The translations under genes were made by a program, and so were the position numbers. Below the pieces are notes generated by a model. That model ran no database searches. It was not told the DNA's origin and saw nothing but the letters and a program-made list of their open reading frames with translations. A stretch of DNA of 64,000 nucleotides. Origin: Sialis fuliginosa (lineage: Eukaryota > Arthropoda > Insecta > Megaloptera > Sialidae). Positions 36,880-48,189 of the stretch are shown here, piece after piece. Positions within the stretch are counted from its first letter, which is position 1. Every line of letters starts with the position of its first letter. The stretch spans positions 11,904,001 to 11,968,000 of the forward strand of contig OY540821.1 of the NCBI GenBank assembly GCA_961205875.1, in the 5' to 3' direction.

Positions 36880-37156
36880 TCTTTACTAATATTATAAATG
36901 CAAAAGTGTCTGTCTGTCTGTTTGTTACTTTTTAACCGATTTTAATGAAATTTGGTAGAAAGATAACTTGAATTTTGAGGAAGAACATACATTTGTATCC
37001 CAAAAATTAATCAGATAAAAAATAGAGGTGTGCACTTTTGTACGTGTGGTTAGTTTAGTGACATCTAGTGTGCAAATGCAAAACTAAAAATGTATTTTAT
37101 CGATTATCATACAAAAATCTGTATTATACGCGGACGAAATCGCGGATAACAGCTAG
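36880..37156 (+). mobile_element. Helitron-like element (Lep1-type), complete
   Basis: It starts TCTTTACTAATATTATAAAT, contains AACCGATTTTAATGAAATTT and GAGGAAGAACATACATTTGT, and ends ATACGCGGACGAAATCGCGG, then ATAACAGCTAG before T. Both Helitron termini (5' TC, 3' CTAG) are preserved. Confidence 0.75.
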
Positions 37157-37371
37157 TTACAATAAATCTAATAAAAAATAAGAATAAGACATTAAAAGAG
37201 AACAAAACACTTGATCGCTATTAAGACAAGGTAATAAACGACACGTTTGAGTGGTCTATAAATTAAGCAACATAAATACTACAAACTTCACGTCGAACTA
37301 TTATTACAAAACATAATGTTAAAGTGTACATGTACATGACACCTAGCATAATAAACACGCACGAGGGATTT

Positions 37372-37419
37372 CCGCCATTTCATTTTACAACCCCGGATAA
37401 TGTTACAACAAAATGGCGG
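37372..37419. promoter_or_regulatory. Paired inverted YY1/Pho-like sites
   Basis: CCGCCATTT (37372-37380) and its exact inverse AAATGGCGG (37411-37419) are 30 bases apart. GCCAT within this context matches the core bound by YY1 and its insect homologue Pleiohomeotic. Such a pair in an AT-rich background is unusual, and the second site overlaps the start codon of the short frame at 37413. Function is inferred only from the motif. Confidence 0.3.
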
Positions 37420-37505
37420 ACGTGTTTAAAACGGTTCATGAAGAAATGGTCTGTGCTCAATCAATGGAGATGATGAACGCATTGTTCTTAGAACACCGGG
37501 TCTAG
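37413..37505 (+). CDS. Short 30-codon ORF with strong start context
   Basis: ACAACAAAATGG gives a good insect translation start context (A at -3, G at +4). The frame encodes 30 residues, MADVFKTVHEEMVCAQSMEM followed by ten more ending in HRV, and stops at TAG 37503-37505. Composition is GC-richer than the surroundings and amino-acid use looks protein-like. It could be a micropeptide, the start of a spliced gene (though no good donor is seen before the stop), or a fossil. No family is recognised. The ATG coincides with a YY1-like GCCAT motif on the opposite strand, which offers an alternative reason for the sequence. Confidence 0.25.
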   Translation: MADVFKTVHEEMVCAQSMEMMNALFLEHRV

Positions 37506-37589
37506 AATACTTAATGGTCGGATAGTTTAAAGGTATTGTTTTTTGGTGTAATGAATTATTTTAGGAAATCTGTCAGAATTTAAAATCGA

Positions 37590-37870
37590 CTACACAAAAG
37601 AAGAAAGGTCTTAATTCGGCTGTAGATTTTTTTTATGTACATATGTGCAGGCATAACTTCGACAAATATCCTGTAATTTTATCAGAATCTGATAATAGAC
37701 TTCGAAGATACATTACTCAAAATGAGAAAATAAAAAACTTTTTAAGAAAAAAAAAAAAAAAGTATATAATAACTAAATTTAACAATTTTTGAAGTTGGTG
37801 CCAAGCCAATAATAGAATTTTTAAGAAAAAAAATAGAACCGACAACTGTTAAATTTAATTTAAATTCAAA
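37590..37870. repeat. Dispersed repeat with terminal stem-loop, copy 3
   Basis: It carries TTTTATCAGAATCTGATAAT and the terminal inverted pair at 37773-37801 and 37836-37860 (cores AATTTTTGAAGTTGGTGCC and CCGACAACTGTTAAATTTAA). It belongs with the copies at 4165, 27615 and 48535. Confidence 0.55.
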
Positions 37871-38312
37871 ATTAATTATTTATTTTTTTCATAAAAACTC
37901 AAGGTAGTACTACATTAAAGATTTCGTTATAAATATATTTTTTTGTATATGGATATACCATATATTATTATGTAGGTAGATAGGTATTATAAATAACATT
38001 CTTGAAGATTTCGTGCTAATCGTTATCGTATGTAAATATAGGTAGGTACAGTACCTAACATCATTTAATTTTAAAATATTATATTTCGAATATGTTATCA
38101 TAACAAACATATTTTTAACATCACATATACAATAAACAATTTTTTTATTATATCATCTCGGATTGATTTTTGTTTCTTTATTGTTATTTTCGTCCAATGT
38201 TTCGGATTGTTATTACAATCCATCATCAGGTACGTATATAAATAAATACAAAAATCTAATAAAAAATATCTCTCTCCGCACTTTACCCATATTCTAAAGG
38301 TCAGAATCGCTT

Positions 38313-38718
38313 ACAGCATTTTCGATAATATTAAGACAAACATCATCGAAGCTTATATAGTTCCATAAATTTAAATAAAAACACAAATATACCTACGTCC
38401 ATTTCATGAATTAATTTTATATCAAGAGTAACATATATTTAAATACTAAAATTCGGAATATAAAATATTTATTGCCACAAAATTTACTTATACAATATTC
38501 AATAGTTCAATTTAATCACACAAATATATGTATATGAGTACTATAAACGAAAAGTACTTCTTCATCTAGCAAATGAGTTTCATAATATCTGTCTTTGTTT
38601 GGTAAATGGAGAAATGAATTAAATATTATAATAATCAAATGGGAGGAGCCTACTGAGTTTGTGATAAGCGAATTTCAATGAAAACTAGACGATCACTTCT
38701 GCATTTCACTGTACTTTA
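38313..38718 (+). repeat. Dispersed repeat, short form, inverted relative to 53876-55120
   Basis: Blocks TATATAGTTCCATAAAT, TTAATTTTATATCAAG, TACTAAAATTCGGAATAT and ACTTCTGCATTTCACTGTAC occur inverted and in consistent order at 53876-55120. Here the two end parts are about 0.2 kb apart; there they are about 1 kb apart. This copy is probably an internal-deletion derivative. Confidence 0.5.
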
Positions 38719-39428
38719 TATTCGTTTTATACATAAATACCACAAGTTCCAATAAAAATTCAATTGAGTATCCTTGCACTGCATACACAAAATTGTTGTT
38801 GAAATCGGTAAAACAGAATACCCAGTGCATGTTTATTTGTTTTTATACGGTTAACCAAAAGCGGCATTTAATTTACATAAATATATCCACACACGTCAGA
38901 GCTCATTGCAGTACAGCAGACTGGAAACACATATCGAGTTGTGTAAAGAATGTTATTCTTAAAGTAATATACTACTTTATATCATGCAAAGCTTTTTCTC
39001 AACTCAAGGCTGAAACCGAATATCAAAGAAGAAGACAAATCCTAATGCGTTTTTTAAAAGAATAGTTTTGCTCGTGCTGAAAAACAGAGCTGATTTCAGT
39101 TTTTATGGAACAATTTCGAAATAATTTTTAAAATAAAAATGTGTACTTACAATAGTATTTCATTGTGTGTTTTTTTTAATCAATCATAGAATTATTTAAA
39201 AAAATCTCAAATCAAAAAATAAATGTGAGTTTTTAGCACTTTAGTTACTGTCAATTCATGGACAATGCAACACAATTTGGTACCTTCAAAAAAGGTTTTA
39301 CGATCAGTTTGTAGCCGTTTATTTTTGATTTATATATTTTTTGCACTTAAAGTGCTTAAAACTTTGTTTCCATTTTTCTCAATTTTTACTTCTTACTGTT
39401 TTTTTACTTACCTATCATATGTATATAT
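38719..39428. other. Unannotated sequence
   Basis: A 90-codon frame at 38793-39065 ends in a charged stretch (KAETEYQRRRQILMRFLKE) that looks exon-like, but the acceptor context (TATCATGCAAAG) is weak. I do not call a gene. Confidence 0.3.
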
Positions 39429-39844
39429 ATTAGAGTGGAGCGAAAAATTTTTTGTTATACATTCGAATTTTTATAAAATTTGCACAAGCGAATTTAAATT
39501 GCGGCGCCCCTACAAAAGTTAGTATAGGGTGTGAAGAAGTCACAAAAAAATTTTCAATGAAATTCGAGATGATCTTAGGTTCGAACCGATCGACCAAAAA
39601 ATGACATGAAAATGGGGATACCTAAAAAATTAAAAAAGATTCGGCAGAACATCAGAAGAATGGAATTAAATGAATAGTTAACTGAACATGATTGGTACAA
39701 CAACAAGTTATCATAATATACCGTTTCCGTGAACATAACCTCAAAAACCTAGGTAACTTAAGGTCAATTGCTCACTTTTTACTGTTTAAAGTACTCTGCT
39801 TCTCGAAAAACTTGCAATAAGGGCTAATATCAGCAGAAAATAAT

Positions 39845-40770
39845 TGTCTTTGGATCAAGCACTCAATATTGACTTTTTCCTTGACCTTAACCTCAATTTT
39901 CAGGGTAATTTCAAAGTCAAATGCCCATTTTTTAGTGTCAAAAGAAAAATGCTTTTAGGTAAACATACAATAGATGTTTTCTTATTAACAAGAAGTTGTT
40001 GTTTTTGTATCAAACACTTATTATTGCCCTTTTCCTGGAACCTAACCTCAATTGTTAAGGTTATTTCAAGGTTAGTCTTCCATTTTCAATGTTCAAAGCA
40101 CTCTGGTCTTAAAGAAACATTTAACAGAGGCTACTATCAGCAGAGAGTTGTCTTTGGATCAAGCACTCAATATTGACCTTTTTCTTGACCTTAACCTCAA
40201 TTTTCAGGGTAATTTCAAAGCCAAATGCCCATTTTTTAGTGTCAAAAGCAAAATGCTTTTAGGAAACCATACAATGCATGTTTTCTTATTAACAAGAAGT
40301 TATTGTTTTTGTATCAAACACTTATTATTGCCCTTTTCCTGGAACCTAACCTCAATTGTTAAGGTTATTTCAAGGCCAGTCTTCCATTTTCAATGTTCAA
40401 AGCACTCTGGTCTTAGAGAAATATTTAACAGAGGCTACTATCAGCAGAGAGTTGTTGTCTTTGGATCAAGCACTCAATATTGACCTTTTCCTTGACCTTA
40501 ACCTCAATTTTCAGGATAATTTCGAAGTCAAATGCCCATTTTTTAGTGTCAAAAGCAAAACGCTTTTAGGAAAACATACTATGCATGTTTTCTTATTAAC
40601 AAGAAATTATTGTTTTTGTATCACAAAAATCAACACTTATTATTGCCCTTTTCCTTGAACCTAACCTTAATCGTTAAGGTTATGTTAATATAAGTCTCCC
40701 ATTTTTGATGTTCAAAGCATTCTGGTCTTAGGGAAACATTCAATAGAGGCTACTATCAGCAAAAGATTTT
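39845..40770 (+). repeat. Left-arm tandem units (3 copies)
   Basis: Units begin TGTCTTTGGATCAAGCACTC at 39845, 40149 and 40456, and a fourth diverged unit begins at 40771 (periods 304, 307, 315). Each unit is itself two diverged halves of about 152 bases, one with CTTGACCTTAACCTCAATTT and one with CTGGAACCTAACCTCAATTG. Periods are not all multiples of three, and frames of about 110 codons end at each unit, so they are not one coding repeat. Confidence 0.88.
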
Positions 40771-41024
40771 TGTCTTTGGATCAAGCTTTCATCGTTGTCC
40801 ATTTCCTTGACCTTAACCTCAATTTTCAAAGTAATTTCAAAATCAAATGCCCACTTTTTAGTATCTAAAGCGAAACACGTTGAGGAAAACATGCAACGAA
40901 GGTAATTGTATATTTTTCTATTAGCATCAAGTTATTGTTTTTGTATCAATCACTTATTACTGACCTTTTTCTGGAATCTAACCTCAATCGTTAAGGTTAT
41001 TTAATGAAAGCTTGATCCAAAGAC

Positions 41025-41645
41025 AAAAATCTTCTGCTGATAGTAGCCTCTATTGAATGTTTCCCTAAGACCAGAATGCTTTGAACATTAAAAATGGGAG
41101 ACTAATATTGACATAACCTTAACGTTTGAGGTTAAGTTCAAGGAAAAGGGCAATAATAACTGTTGATTTTTGTGATACAAAAACAATAACTTCTTGTTAA
41201 TAAGAAAACATGCATTGTATGTTTTCCTAAAAGCATTTTGCTTTTGACACTAAAAAATGGGCATTTGACTTCGAAATTACCCTGAAAATTGAGGTTAAGG
41301 TCAAGAAAAAGGTCAATATTGAGTGCTTGATCCAAAGACAACTCTCTGCTGATAGTAGCCTCTGTTAAATGTTTCTCTAAGACCAGAGTGCTTTGAACAT
41401 TGAAAATGGAAGACTAACATTGAAATAACCTTAACAATTGAGGTTAGGCTCCAGGAAAAGGGCAATAATAAGTGTTTGATACAAAAACAACAACTTCTTG
41501 TTAATAAGAAAACATCTATTGTATGTTTTCCTAAAAGCATTTTTCTTTTGACACTAAAAAATGGGCATTTGACTTTGAAATTACCCTGAAAATTGAGGTT
41601 AAGGTCAAGGAAAAAGTCAATATTGAGTGCTTGATCCAAAGACAA
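41025..41645 (-). repeat. Right-arm tandem units (2 copies)
   Basis: On the minus strand units begin TGTCTTTGGATCAAGCACTC at 41644/41645 and 41340/41341, and the inner unit ends near 41025. They mirror the first and third left-arm units. One unit is missing relative to the left arm. Confidence 0.85.
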
Positions 41646-42057
41646 TTATTTTCTGCTGATATTAGCCCTTATTGCAAGTTTTTCGAGAAGCAGAGTACTT
41701 TAAACAGTAAAAAGTGAGCAATTGACCTTAAGTTACCTAGGTTTTTGAGGTTATGTTCACGGAAACGGTATATTATGATAACTTGTTGTTGTACCAATCA
41801 TGTTCAGTTAACTATTCATTTAATTCCATTCTTCTGATGTTCTGCCGAATCTTTTTTAATTTTTTAGGTATCCCCATTTTCATGTCATTTTTTGGTCAAT
41901 CGGTTCGAACCTAAGATCATCTCGAATTTCATTGAAAATTTTTTTGTGACTTCTTCACACCCTATACTAACTTTTGTAGGGGCGCCGCAATTTAAATTCG
42001 CTTGTGCAAATTTTATAAAAATTCGAATGTATAACAAAAAATTTTTCGCTCCACTCT

Positions 42058-42080
42058 AATATATATATATATATATATAT
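42058..42080. repeat. (TA)n microsatellite at the foldback insertion site
   Basis: An uninterrupted AT run abuts the right end of the foldback; a shorter run (39422-39430) abuts the left end. Confidence 0.9.
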
Positions 42081-42349
42081 CATAATATAAGTATTACATG
42101 GGATAAAACTAAAAAATGTGAAGTTTAAATTTCGTTTTATTTATTCTTACTTTTATATTTATAATTACAATAACTGTTTAGTAAAATCAAATTAAACTTA
42201 TTACAGTCGAAATAATAATTATTTTTTCAAAAACTAATAGCTTATATCCAAAGGTAAATGGCAATTCACAAAATACACTTATATTTTTTTCATTACAAGA
42301 TAAAATATCAGTTATATAAAGCTGCGAGAAAATACTACGATCTAAAGAG

Positions 42350-42608
42350 GTAGTATCAATAGCCAGTTACATTCCGGACAGGACGCCTATACTTTTGGTC
42401 TGTCAACAGGTTATTGGGAACATCCCTTGGGATAGTGGCGACACCCTAGCGGTGTCAGCGTGTACTAACAACGATTCGTCAGCAATATCTTTGTGCGCTC
42501 CATGGTGTTGTAGCTCTGATCTCTTTAATCGGCCAGATATTCGATTAGCAAGTCGTAAATCTTTTAGGTGCTGCATCTACAGCAGTTTTGCTGGTATTAA
42601 AAATGGAT
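42350..42608. other. GC-elevated island, likely repeat fragment or conserved element
   Basis: ATTCCGGACAGGACGCCTAT, GGCGACACCCTAGCGGTGTC and AATCGGCCAGATATTCGATT mark about 260 bases of higher GC. GACACC..GGTGTC can form a short stem-loop. A 71-codon plus-strand frame (42395-42610) crosses it; minus-strand frames are closed. It may be the 3' end of a retroelement or a conserved non-coding sequence; I cannot decide. Confidence 0.35.
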
Positions 42609-45600
42609 AATTTATGTATAGTTTAGATTTATGCATGTGAAAAGTTATTTTTTTGTGTCAACGTTTCGCCATTGATTTATTGAGACTTGTTTTTTTATCT
42701 GCTGGTTTAGGAAATGTACCTAGACACATATTTTTAGGTACGTATAGTGTTTCAAAATTTTTATTTATTCTAGCTGTACAGATAAAAATTTGTCAAATGC
42801 GTGTTAGTCTTACGTACCTAGTAGTAATCCGTACCGAAGAGTTTTCCAATTAATTCTTCTAAACTAGATAACTCAAACTTTACAGATTAAAAACCTTTAT
42901 ATATAAGTAAATAATCAATTTAAAATATGTGCAGTGCAGTTTAAATATATTATCAAAAAGGTGGCAGCACAATGTGTTTTTAAGTGAAACTTCTTTAGTG
43001 AGACTATAGTAAATTGAAATGATTTTGACGCGTTTAAAAATAATATAACATGAAACGCTAAGAAGAGTGGGGGAGTGAATGGCAAGAACCGTTTGAATGT
43101 TTGTATGCATATGCATGAGAGAGCGATGAGTAAATGAAAACAAAAGAAGTTTCACTTCAACCGTGCACTTATGTGGATATTTTTTTAGATTTTAATTCAA
43201 TATATTCATAGATAATACAAAATGTATACAATTTGCACAAAAAGCCTAATATATTAACATGTTAAACAAGAACTTAAAAATGTTATAACATTTACCCATT
43301 TTAGTACACCATACTGCGGATCCGTCAGCAATAATACGGGTGTGTATATGTGTGTATGTGTGAATGTGTGTGTGTTTGTCGGCTGCAGATCGTGTCCGTA
43401 GATTGCGGTCACAGCTTACTCGATCTCTGGGTATACTTTTTGTGTCCCATCTTTTGCCATCTCTTTTTATTCATTTTATCATAATTTCTTTTAATGGGTG
43501 TTCCCTATAGTTGCGCTATTGTTTGATATATCTTATTAAAGTCAACATTTGTTAAAATTATTTTTGACCGTCTCTATTGTGGTTAAAGGGTCATATATTA
43601 CGTATGTCAGGACCGGACTTGAGAAAATTTCAACATTGTATTATATTAAAATTAAAATTATTTTTGAAATTTTATTATACATATCTGTGCATGGGTATTA
43701 TTTTTGCTGACAAAGTAAGTAAAGTAAAAAGAGTTTAGATACGTCTTAACCTAATTTAAGGGAATAGGGAGTAGACGATATTCTTATTTAGTCTTATATA
43801 GGGGAGAGGGAAGAATGTGTTTACCTAAAACTTGTATCAAAATAATATTGGCCTAATTAAATTAAACAAACATTTTAAATTATTTATTTTGTTTCTAATA
43901 ATATAATTAAAGGAGATTTATTCTAAATATTCTTGTAGCAATTATTTATTTAAAATTATTGATAATATTTTATTTTCTACAGGAGATCAGATAATATTTT
44001 TAAGGATTATGGCACTTTATTGGTAATGTAATTTTTATGAAGCTTGTTGAAAGGACTCTCATATTGATGTTGTCACTTCAATATCAAAAACAGCTTCAGC
44101 CACAAAATGTCGCACTTTCCTTTATATAAATTTAATCTCTTTGCACTTCCATTCCTTTCATTAGAAGATTGCTGCCAAAGCATTTTTTCTTTTTTTCTCT
44201 TTCTTTGATGTTTTATTTTCAGGAAATGTATGAATTGACTTATATGAAATTAGATTTTTTATGTCAGAAAGTACTTTTATATTATCTTAAATAAATATTC
44301 AAACTTAATTTCATTTCGATTTCCCATTGTGATTTTATTTGCATCAGTTATTTCTACATAGGCATTATTTTTCATTTTTATTTTTTACTTCTTGTCTTCA
44401 ATTTCTTCGATATTCACCGATTTCAACATACAGTGTGTGAATTTAGTACGTTGTTTAATTCTTAATAATCAAGTTATCCATTTCTAGTGAGTTATGTTTA
44501 TATTTGCACGCAATTTCAATTAATATATTTTATTATTTATTATTATTTTGGCGTATTTTTATTTTTATTATATTATTTTATTTTTTTATATATAACATTA
44601 TAATGATTGATTGTAGTTGCCCAATTTTTGACGTAGAACAACGTTTTCCCTGGAACCTGGAACTAATAATCGTAGAGTAATAAATAAAACGACAATATAT
44701 TCTCATTTATAATACAATCAACCCTTAAATACAATAGCATATAAAGTGACAGTTATTAGTTGGAGTACATTTCCTACTGTACTCCTAATTTCTTTTTATA
44801 ATTCAAAATGTTCTGCGACTCCGAAAAGGTTAAAAAAGGTTGATTATGCCTTGATTTTTTTGTTTAATGAAAATAAATGTAAGAAAAAAAAACAACTGTC
44901 TAATGAACTGACAAAATTAATAATAAAAAAGTAAAAAAAAAAACAGTTTTTTATATGTTAATGTTACGACTATTAAAATTAAATAGTTAAAAATATTAAT
45001 ACTTGCGGATCATACTGTATGTAGAAAACAATATATCTTATTATATTTTTGAGAAAACATTTCTCGAGCGATAAATAACACCCCTGAAAACTATGTGAAC
45101 AAAAACAACAGCATTAGAGCACATTATACTTCTTTTGTTGGCCTCACAGACAAAGCTTGGCCATTTGTATATTTCAATTACGTTATTCAAAATCGTTAGA
45201 AAAAAATTCATTAAAGGTGACAGGTAGAACGAGGCAGACAGAGATAGACATACGTTGTCAGCGTCAGTCTTTTGTTGCCACTGGACGAAATAAAAGCTTC
45301 CATTTGGTGATATACAAATGATAAAGAAAATACCTGTGACGATTATGGTGTTCTTTTTTATTTATTTATGATGTTGTGTTTTATGTGTTAATAATTAATA
45401 ATTGTTTATTTTTAGAAAATAAAATATATAGAACGGCAACATAGGATCCTTGAGGGTGTAATGTCACGTCCCCAAAATGTGAAAGATAGTTTTGATACGA
45501 TATTTTCCATTTATTACCAATTTTTTTAAATTTATAAATCAATTAATTTTTTTTTTTAATTCAAATAAGTATTCGTAAAATGAAAAATATAATAACCATA

Positions 45601-46712
45601 TATTTTTACCCAAAAATTCTTTACAAAAATAGCCGATTTTTAATTTTTTACTCTACAATTATTATTATCTCTTCTTGATTTACGATCAGAATTCACTGTT
45701 TATTATTCGCCAGCTAAAAATCTATTTTTATATGAATGAAATGCGCTGATGCTGTTGAAATTAAACTCCACTTAAATGTCAGACTTCCTGCGACATAACA
45801 AACGTTTATTAAATGTACATATATTTTGCATTACAAAAGAAAAGTCACCCACATTCTCTGTTTGTTGTTTTCAGAGTTTTACCAGTTTATGTTTTTACAT
45901 ACTATATTTTAATTCATTTTTATAAAGTTTATACTAATATCTAGAAATGTATATATTCAGAACTGCCACAACACCACCGAAAAAGGTGCAACCATTGTTT
46001 TCACATATTAACAATTAAAGACGGGAAATACAGATAGGTAGGGGAAAGTGGGGTAATCAGGAAGAAAAAGAAACGAATATGTTGATAAAGAAAATAACTA
46101 TTTTTGATATTTTTATGAAAAATATCAAAATCCTCCTGTTGAAGACTAGGTAATCTGCTACAAGTGTAATTTATGTGGTTAAAGTGTATTCAGAGGCTTT
46201 CGCTGCGACTTTTCTATCAATTATCTCAGTGTTTGTGATTATTTCACGCTAGTCGAGTATTCACGAACATCTAGGTTTTTTTTTCTCAATATTAATTTAT
46301 ATTAATTATTTTATTAAAATGATTGTTTCATAATTACCCTACTCTCCCCTAATGCTCTACTTACAAATTTATAATCAGTAGTCTGGTAATAAAGATAAAA
46401 TATTTAAAAAAGTGAACTAAATCATTTTGACAGTTGATAATTCACAGACAGACATATTTCATTCAACGTATAAAAGTATAAACATTTGTAGCTCACACAC
46501 TTCGTTTCATATTGACTCATTCAAAATGCATGTAAGCTGTGTTGTAAAGTGATGCACATTTCATTAATGTCGCCTTTTATTCTACAAATGCTGTCTGTTT
46601 TTGAATAATATATGTGTAGAATGGATATGAATTTATATAGGCTGTTTTTATGGTACAGGTGTATAAGTATTTTTATGTTTTTGAAGTGAAACTTCAAAAT
46701 TTGTAAGCTAGC
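42609..46712. other. Long unannotated AT-rich region
   Basis: Four kilobases without a supported gene. It contains a TG-rich microsatellite at 43340-43377. Open frames of 62-91 codons here are low-complexity. Confidence 0.4.
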
Positions 46713-46820
46713 AAGTACTTTCAAAGGGGTGTATTAATTCTGTGTTATTATCTATGGATTTGTTTTTGAACTTAGATCAGTGATACTTTAACTTATAAAG
46801 CAGTTGTTGACTCTGGCCTT
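46713..46820 (+). repeat. Dispersed repeat, pairs with 7458-7570
   Basis: TATTAATTCTGTGTTATTAT and CTATGGATT..CAGTGATACTTTAACTTAT are shared with the earlier copy. A related ACTTTCAATCGAGGT block follows at about 46912. Confidence 0.55.
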
Positions 46821-46923
46821 ATGAAAAATAATTTTCTCCATTTAATGTTCTTCAATAACGAATGTGAAGTATTAGAGCCAAGCTAATAAATAATTGCAAG
46901 CTTGCAAACACTTTCAATCGAGG

Positions 46924-47086
46924 TATCAAACTTATATGACAGTTATCTTGAAGTTTTTGACAGACAAAGGTATATAAAGTATGTATATTTACTAACCTTG
47001 AGTAAAAACGATAAAAATCAACTTACTACATATTTTATGTAACTATCTGTCAAAAACTCAATGAAAACTGTCATATAAGTTTGATA
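46924..47086. repeat. Inverted repeat, ~40-base arms
   Basis: TATCAAACTTATATGACAGT at 46924 is inverted at 47067-47086, and TTTTTGACAG at 46954-46963 is inverted at 47048-47057. The loop is about 80 bases and AT-rich. It may be a short foldback MITE. Confidence 0.7.
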
Positions 47087-47378
47087 GTATTTGAAACTAG
47101 CAAATTTTATTAACTAGGCTGTAATATCGGACAGAAGTCAATGTATTGCCTAAAGAGTTTATATCTGCTATCTTGGGAATAAGTTTTCAACAATCCCTGT
47201 TGACATTCTTATATAAATAGGGAGAGGGTTGTTACCCTTAGTTTGATAACAATCCATCGATTAAATACAGCATTCATCAACGTCAGATTCATCTTGTAAC
47301 AAATTGAGCAACAAATACCCGTTTATTAACATACGGTGTATCAAGCGGTCCATCAATTCAAATTAAAACAGGTAGATT

Positions 47379-47730
47379 CACACCTGTAGAGACAAACGCG
47401 GTGAAGCATTTATAATGTTATCGTTCAGAAACAATCTCCGGGGGTTTCGTGAACACACTCGGCACCTTCTCCCAGTTTGTTTGAATTCGGTGGAAGTATT
47501 GACATTTGAGAAAGGTATGTTAGTGATGTATTCTGTATTCTTTAAATTATAGTTTTCTGTAAGATCGCCCACACGATAAAAGGTATTGCAATTTTTAATA
47601 ATGTCAATAGAAGTCTTTCCATTTGCTACAAACCATTTGCTACAAAATAAACTAATTGACGTAAAAATTTGAAAATTTATTGGTGGTCCAATTATAGACG
47701 TTGAATTTTGGTTCTGGGAATTAATTTCAG
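47379..47730 (-). CDS. Candidate coding exon, unknown gene (downstream)
   Basis: On the minus strand a frame open from 47842 to 47378 becomes gene-like after an acceptor-like TTTACCCCCTGAAATTAATTCCCAG (last 20: CCCTGAAATTAATTCCCAG), near 47709. It includes NTSTEFKQTGRRCRVCSRNP and RRLFLNDNIINASPRLSLQ, then a donor-like CTACAG|GTGTGA at about 47380 just before the in-frame stop. Codon use is richer in GC than the flanks. The CRVC cysteine pair is the only motif-like feature. The N-terminal ORF part encodes a TA microsatellite and is not coding. No family is recognised. It may join the exon-like segment upstream at 48190-48530. Confidence 0.35.
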
Positions 47731-47801
47731 GGGGTAAATTAGGAAATGAAAATACACATTTTTTGAAAAATGAAAGCTTACTGAAGTACGAATTCAACAA
47801 C

Positions 47802-47823
47802 ATATATATATATATATATATAT
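47802..47823. repeat. (TA)n microsatellite
   Basis: An uninterrupted AT run, translated as IYIYIY in the overlapping minus-strand frame. Confidence 0.9.
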
Positions 47824-48189
47824 GATGTATTTTTTTATGCATTTAAAAGGAAATTCGAGAAAAACGCTTGAAATTCGCTGTCCCCTACACAGTTCACCAA
47901 AACAATCGCTCAGAAAAATCTAAAAAAGAATCATGATTATTGAGAATAAATATAATATTATTTTTATTTGTAATTTAAATATAATATATTATCTTTTTGT
48001 TTATGTTATATGTTTTATTGTAATTTTCTGCAATTTGAAACAGAATATCTCTCTATTTATCTATCTATTTTTATGTGTAATTAATTACATTAACTAGAAA
48101 AAAATACCTCTAATTTAAAAAAAGAATAGCAACAAGTGATTTCACACATTGTATTTTTACATAGGTATACATACTTACAAACACATATA

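Larger units (their letters stand above)
39429..42060. mobile_element. Large foldback element with tandem-repeat arms
   Basis: Both ends read ATTAGAGTGGAGCGAAAAAT inward, and homology between the arms extends from the ends to about 40791 and 41004. The outer 416 bases of each arm are single-copy. The inner parts consist of ~305-base units in direct tandem: three complete in the left arm and two in the right. A diverged partial unit forms the 212-base spacer. The element sits in a TA microsatellite, so the target duplication is ambiguous (TATATA). The architecture resembles Drosophila FB/Galileo foldbacks; the class is inferred. No transposase is present. Confidence 0.85.

Noticed and set aside
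39905-41460. AACCTAACCTCAATT motifs as possible TTAGG telomeric repeats
   Set aside because: Only single TTAGG-like units occur, inside 305-base repeats, with no (TTAGG)n array.
39844-41645. Five related frames of 67-111 codons starting MSLDQALNID
   Set aside because: They are created by the tandem units and the inverted symmetry of the foldback, end at each unit, and the unit period breaks the frame.
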